A stretch of 64,000 nucleotides of DNA from Roseovarius indicus (GTDB taxonomy: Bacteria > Pseudomonadota > Alphaproteobacteria > Rhodobacterales > Rhodobacteraceae), in NCBI RefSeq assembly GCF_008728195.1, contig NZ_CP031598.1, positions 558,001 through 622,000 on the forward strand. Reading direction: 5' to 3'. Under the pieces are notes generated by a model. The model was not told the DNA's origin, searched no databases, and saw nothing but the letters and a program-made list of their open reading frames with translations. The translations under genes and the position numbers were made by a program. Shown piece by piece: positions 60,420 through 64,000 of this stretch (its first letter is position 1; the number at the start of each line of letters is the position of its first letter).

Positions 60420-61612
60420 CCCAGCCGATCAAGCAACACCTGATCGACCCGGAAATCTGCATCCGCTGCTATACCTGCGAGATGACCTGCCCGATCGAGG
60501 CGATCACCCATGACGACAACAACGTCGTGGTCGACCCCGACAAGTGCGACTATTGCATGGCCTGCATCCCGGTCTGCCCCACCGGCAGCATCGACGAATG
60601 GCGCGTGGTCAAGGAGCCCTATTCGCTGGACGAGCAATTCTCGTGGGAGGAACTGCCCGAGCAGGAAGAGATCGAGGCGGCCGGCGCCGGCACCGGTGGT
60701 GATATCGAGGCGCTGGACGATGCGATGGCCGCCCTGCTGGCCGAGGCCCACAAGGGGGCCGGCGGCAAGTCGAAGGCGCCCGCCTCTGCGGCGAAGCCTA
60801 CCGTCAACCTCTACAACCTCGCCAACCCGGTCGAGGCGACGGTGCAGGGCAATTACCAACTGACCCATGACGAAAGCGGCTCGGATGTCCGCCACATCAT
60901 CCTGAATTTCGAGGGCAAGCCCTTCCCCGTGCTGGAGGGTCAGTCGATCGGCATCATCGCCCCCGGCGAGGACGCCGAGGGCAAGCCCCACCTGCCGCGG
61001 CTCTATTCCGTCTCGAGCCCGCGCGACGGCGAGCGGCCGAACTACAACAACGTCTCGCTCACCGTGAAGCGGGAGGAGCATGGCGTCTGTTCCAACTATG
61101 TCTGCGACCTCAAGACCGGCGACAAGGTCAAGGTCACCGGCCCCTTCGGCGCCACCTTCCTTCTGCCCGACGACCCCGAGGCGCGGCTTCTGCTGGTCTG
61201 CACCGGCACCGGCTCGGCGCCGATGCGGGCCTTCACCATGCGCCGCCAGCGCGCGGTGGGCGAGAAATCGGGCGGCATGACCATGTTCTTCGGTGCCCGC
61301 ACGCCCGAAAGCCTTCCCTATTTCGGCCCCTTGCGGAAAGTGCCCGACACCCTTCTGCAAAAGCACCTCGTCTTCAGCCGCCTGCCCGACAAGCCGCTCG
61401 AATACGTGCAGGACAGGATGGCCAGGGAAGAAGAGGTCGTGGCCGACCTGCTGCAGGATCCGAAAACCCATATCTACATCTGCGGCCTGCGCGGGATGGA
61501 GGAAGGCGTCGAACACGCCTTCGCCAACATCGCCGAAAGCATCGGCCAGCCCTGGCACGACCTGCGCGACACCATGCGCGACGAAGGCCGCTATCACGTG
61601 GAGACCTATTAG
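60416..61612 (+). CDS. boxA: Benzoyl-CoA 2,3-epoxidase, reductase subunit (BoxA)
   Basis: A 398-residue flavoprotein passing electrons from NADPH to BoxB. Two 4Fe-4S motifs (Cys15/18/21/25 and Cys44/47/50/54) are followed by a low-complexity alanine-rich linker and a ferredoxin-NADP reductase domain with the FAD motif RLYSVSSP, the NADP-binding LLVCTGTGSAPMRAF and the C-terminal aromatic tyrosine (RYHVETY). GTG start in overlap with the small Cys-rich gene. Length is close to other BoxA proteins. Confidence 0.94.
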   Translation: MTQPIKQHLIDPEICIRCYTCEMTCPIEAITHDDNNVVVDPDKCDYCMACIPVCPTGSIDEWRVVKEPYSLDEQFSWEELPEQEEIEAAGAGTGGDIEALDDAMAALLAEAHKGAGGKSKAPASAAKPTVNLYNLANPVEATVQGNYQLTHDESGSDVRHIILNFEGKPFPVLEGQSIGIIAPGEDAEGKPHLPRLYSVSSPRDGERPNYNNVSLTVKREEHGVCSNYVCDLKTGDKVKVTGPFGATFLLPDDPEARLLLVCTGTGSAPMRAFTMRRQRAVGEKSGGMTMFFGARTPESLPYFGPLRKVPDTLLQKHLVFSRLPDKPLEYVQDRMAREEEVVADLLQDPKTHIYICGLRGMEEGVEHAFANIAESIGQPWHDLRDTMRDEGRYHVETY

Positions 61613-61616
61613 CACG

Positions 61617-62060
61617 ATGGAAGACCAGGGCGGGCCGGGCGACGCCGCTATCTACGAACACGAGATCCGCGTCACCTGGGCCGATTGCGACCCGGCGCGC
61701 ATCGCCTATACCGGCCGCATCCCCAACTTCGCCCTCGACGCCATCAACGGCTGGTGGGAACATCACCTGGGCGATGGCTGGTTCCAGATGGAGATCGACC
61801 GCAACCTCGGCACGCCCTTCGTGTCGATGTCGCTTCAGTTCTCCTCGCCGATCACGCCCCGTCACCGGCTGATCTGCCGGGTCTGGCCCAACCGGCTGGG
61901 CGAAACCTCGATCGGTTTCCATGTCGAGGGGGTTCAGGACGGCACGCTCTGTTTCACCGGCGATTTCGTCAGTGTCTTCATAACCGCCGACGAATTCAGG
62001 AAATCTCCGCCGCCGCATGAAATTCGGGCACTTGTGCAGCGCCACCTTGTGCCTGCCTGA
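61617..62060 (+). CDS. Acyl-CoA thioesterase (4HBT type)
   Basis: A 147-residue hotdog thioesterase with the catalytic aspartate region IRVTWADCDPARIAYTGR, the DxxGH-like signature of 4-hydroxybenzoyl-CoA thioesterases. It starts four bases after the boxA stop. A benzoyl-CoA thioesterase could relieve CoA depletion or excess benzoyl-CoA in the pathway; this is inference from context. Confidence 0.87.
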   Translation: MEDQGGPGDAAIYEHEIRVTWADCDPARIAYTGRIPNFALDAINGWWEHHLGDGWFQMEIDRNLGTPFVSMSLQFSSPITPRHRLICRVWPNRLGETSIGFHVEGVQDGTLCFTGDFVSVFITADEFRKSPPPHEIRALVQRHLVPA

Positions 62061-62115
62061 CAGCCTCTGCTAACACCCTCTGATACGCGGCAGGCAGGTG
62101 GTCTGCGGGGCAACC

Positions 62116-62129
62116 TGCACCATATTGCC
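62116..62129. promoter_or_regulatory. Candidate BoxR operator upstream of boxR
   Basis: TGCA-N6-TGCC in the 138-bp gap before boxR, the same form as at 56881-56894. Another TGCA lies at about 62171. This suggests autoregulation. Confidence 0.45.
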
Positions 62130-62198
62130 AACCTACAGGGTTGTTTTCGACCCGTTTTGCGGTAAAATTCTGCACTATATTTCTAAAAGGCGGGCAGC

Positions 62199-63128
62199 AT
62201 GGCCGAGATCACCAATTTCCGGGGCGAAGTCGCGGCCAATGCGCCGAAGGACAGCCTCGACCTCGAGGTGGAAGACCTGATGCAGCGCGTCGGGATGCGT
62301 GTTCGCAAGGCGCGCGAGCTGAAGGGCGTGCCGCGGCGCGTGGTCTCGGAACGCTCTGGCGTCTCGCCTCGCTACCTGGCCCAGCTCGAGGCGGGCGAGG
62401 GGAACATCTCCATCGGGCTGTTGCAGCGCGTCGCCTCCGCCCTCGACCACCGGATCGAATGGTTCGTGGGCCAGGACGACCCCTGGACCTCCGACGCGCT
62501 GCGCATCGCCGATCTCTACCGCGCCGCCACCGCCGAGAAGCGGCAGGCCGCGATGGAGGCGCTCAGCACCCACAGCCCCGCCCAGCTGCGCGCCCGCCGC
62601 ATCTGCCTGATCGGGCTGCGCGGCGCCGGCAAGTCGACGCTTGGCGCCATGGCGGGGCAGATGCTGCACACGCCCTTCCTCGAACTGAATATCGAGATCG
62701 AGGAACATGCCGGCATGCCCGTGGCCGAGGTCGTGGCGCTTTACGGCCAGGAAGGCTATCGCGAGCTTGAATCGCAGGCGCTCAGCCGCATCATCGCCAC
62801 CCATGACACGGTGGTCCTTGCCGCCGCCGGCGGCATCGTCGCCGAGCCGGATACGTTCAAGACCCTTCTGGCCCATTTCCACACCATCTGGATCCAGGCC
62901 CGCCCCGAAGAGCACATGAGCCGTGTCCGCAACCAGGGTGACACGCGGCCCATGGCCGGCAACCCCGAGGCGATGGAACAGCTCCGCAGCATCCTGAAAA
63001 GCCGCGAAGCCCTTTATGAACAGGCCGAAGCGCAACTCGATACCACCGGCAAGGCGCTTCACGCCTCGGCCGAGGAACTGGTCGACCTGATCCGCGCCCG
63101 CGGCTTCCTCGACGAACCCCCGGCCTGA
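62199..63128 (+). CDS. boxR: BoxR-type transcriptional repressor
   Basis: A 309-residue regulator with an N-terminal XRE helix-turn-helix (RVGMRVRKARELKGVPRRVVSERSGVSPRYLAQLEAGEGNISI) and a C-terminal shikimate kinase-like domain (P-loop GLRGAGKST about residue 140). This domain pair is characteristic of BzdR/BoxR, where benzoyl-CoA binds the kinase-like domain and releases DNA. It follows the thioesterase and has its own TGCA site. It is not a shikimate kinase by context. Confidence 0.93.
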   Translation: MAEITNFRGEVAANAPKDSLDLEVEDLMQRVGMRVRKARELKGVPRRVVSERSGVSPRYLAQLEAGEGNISIGLLQRVASALDHRIEWFVGQDDPWTSDALRIADLYRAATAEKRQAAMEALSTHSPAQLRARRICLIGLRGAGKSTLGAMAGQMLHTPFLELNIEIEEHAGMPVAEVVALYGQEGYRELESQALSRIIATHDTVVLAAAGGIVAEPDTFKTLLAHFHTIWIQARPEEHMSRVRNQGDTRPMAGNPEAMEQLRSILKSREALYEQAEAQLDTTGKALHASAEELVDLIRARGFLDEPPA

Positions 63129-63213
63129 GGCCCGTGCCGCAGGGGGTTTGCCCCCGGCGGTCATCGTATTATGTCCTTTCCAGGCTGCTTGGAGGGGGCA
63201 GAAAGGGTCAGGC

Positions 63214-64000
63214 ATGGTTGTCCATACGCGCCGGGAGGGGGCGACCGGGTATGTTGAGCTCGACACCCCGCCCGTCAACGCCATGGGGCACGAATTCCGG
63301 CAAGGTCTTCTGGACGCGGTCGACTGGGTCGAGGCAGAGGGATTGGAACGTGTCATCGTCTCCGGCCGGGGGCGGCTTTTCTCGGCCGGGGGTGATGCCC
63401 GCGAATTCGACGACATGCTGCCCGAGCCCAGCCTGCCCGACATCCTCAACCGAATCGAGCAGGGCCCGGTACCGTGGATCGCCGCGGCCCATGGCGCGGC
63501 GCTGGGCGGCGGGCTGGAGCTGATGCTCGCCTGCCGCTACCGCGTCGCCGCGCCGGGCACGCAGCTGGGCCTGCCCGAGGTGACGCTCGGCGTCGTGCCG
63601 GGCGCGGGCGGCACGCAGCGCCTGCCGCGTCTCGTCGGCCTCGAGCGGGCGCTCGCCCTGATCCCCACGGGCCGCGCCATTCCCGCCGAAGAGGCCCGCG
63701 CCATCGGCCTGATCGACGAGATCGACGCCGACCCGGTGGCGTTCGCCGAGCTGGCCAACCCCGAATGGCTGGCCATGAAGGTCCCGGTGAGCGAGCTCAA
63801 CTCTGGCGAGCTTCCGGCCGAAACCTTCGAGGCCGCCCGCCGCGCCACCGCCGTAACCATGCCGGGCCAGACCGCCCCGCAGCGCGCCATCGACCTGATC
63901 GAGGCCTCGCAGCACATGCCCATCGAGGCCGGGCTGATCCAGGAACGCGCGGCCTTCCTCGAAACCCGCAGGTCGGCCCAGGCCAAGGCCCTGCGCCACG
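63214..64000 (+). CDS. Enoyl-CoA hydratase / probable bifunctional 3-hydroxyacyl-CoA dehydrogenase (N-terminal part)
   Basis: The frame is open from ATG 63214 to the window end, at least 262 residues. It begins MVVHTRREGATGYVELDTPPVNAMG and has the crotonase oxyanion motifs RLFSAGGDAREF and AAAHGAALGGGLELMLACRYRVAAPGTQLGLPEVTLGVVPGAGGTQRLPRLVGL, with both catalytic glutamates. Extension past 250 residues with the IEAGLIQERAAF segment suggests a FadB/FadJ-like fusion, whose dehydrogenase half would lie beyond the window. It fits the dehydroadipyl-CoA steps after BoxC. Confidence 0.88.
   Translation, partial: MVVHTRREGATGYVELDTPPVNAMGHEFRQGLLDAVDWVEAEGLERVIVSGRGRLFSAGGDAREFDDMLPEPSLPDILNRIEQGPVPWIAAAHGAALGGGLELMLACRYRVAAPGTQLGLPEVTLGVVPGAGGTQRLPRLVGLERALALIPTGRAIPAEEARAIGLIDEIDADPVAFAELANPEWLAMKVPVSELNSGELPAETFEAARRATAVTMPGQTAPQRAIDLIEASQHMPIEAGLIQERAAFLETRRSAQAKALRH

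Noticed and set aside
62610..63128. Shikimate kinase (aroK)
   Set aside because: The domain is fused to an XRE helix-turn-helix and sits in a box operon, as in BoxR; no aroB adjoins it.

Overview
The window is about 64 kb of high-GC DNA with the gene content and style of a marine alphaproteobacterium of the Rhodobacterales (Roseobacter group). Signs of this are a TRAP transporter, an mreBCD-mrdA-rodA operon, the hisD-UPF0262-phosphatase string, a box-type aerobic benzoate operon with BoxR, many GTG/TTG starts, and 1, 4 or 8 bp gene overlaps. All functions are read from sequence motifs and gene order; no database search was possible.

Layout. 1-281: tail of a pentapeptide-repeat protein. 625-3812: TRAP transporter dctPQM. 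4031-7106 (minus): thioesterase, APH-type phosphotransferase and acyl-CoA synthetase, translationally coupled. 7250-9511: rpe and an M20 deacylase. 9679-10524 (minus): panC. 10686-15724: five-component peptide-type ABC transporter whose two ATPases are fused and whose binding-protein and permease genes are separated by an array of seven hairpins. 15781-19284: secreted protein, YcaQ-like DNA glycosylase, isochorismatase hydrolase, SDR. 19580-23623: GDP-fucose genes (gmd, fcl), a methyltransferase and kpsF. 23740-29353: MFS transporter, trhO, FMN reductase, pncA, an iron-sulfur UDG-like protein, an SseB-like protein and a secreted protein. 29475-29921: HicB/HicA module. 29952-36621 (minus): ghrA and the rodA-mrdA-mreD-mreC-mreB shape genes. 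36743-38795 (minus): a bufferin-type RiPP operon (cysteine-rich precursor, DUF692 enzyme, DUF2063 partner). 38904-39806: an orphan ABC permease. 40113-40187: tRNA-Thr(GGT). 40389-46894: murA, hisD and associated small genes.

46915-48863 holds the least explained part: two tandem copies of a 73-residue secreted peptide gene, each with the same promoter, operator pattern and terminator stem. Beside them is a NUDIX-type regulator (NrtR-like) whose own promoter carries the same AGTGT-N7-ACAC half-site arrangement.

48878-64000 is a benzoate catabolic island. A branched-chain-type ABC importer (minus) diverges from a plus-strand operon of DUF4863 protein, benzoate-CoA ligase, alpha/beta hydrolase, DUF309 protein, boxC, boxB, a 56-residue Cx2Cx2Cx3C protein, boxA, a thioesterase, boxR and an enoyl-CoA hydratase cut by the window end. 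Together these would import benzoate, activate it to benzoyl-CoA, epoxidise it (BoxAB), cleave the ring (BoxC) and feed the product to beta-oxidation-like steps under BoxR control. Candidate BoxR sites (TGCA-N6-TGCA and variants) precede the three transcription starts.

Intergenic DNA is rich in dispersed repeats: an 11-bp tandem GTCGGTAT repeat with a GGTGGGT hairpin, an approximately 170-bp element in up to four diverged copies, and a GAGTATTTTTGG motif. Third-position G/C preference appears to switch strand near 47-48 kb, which could mark a replication terminus, an inversion edge or an island boundary.
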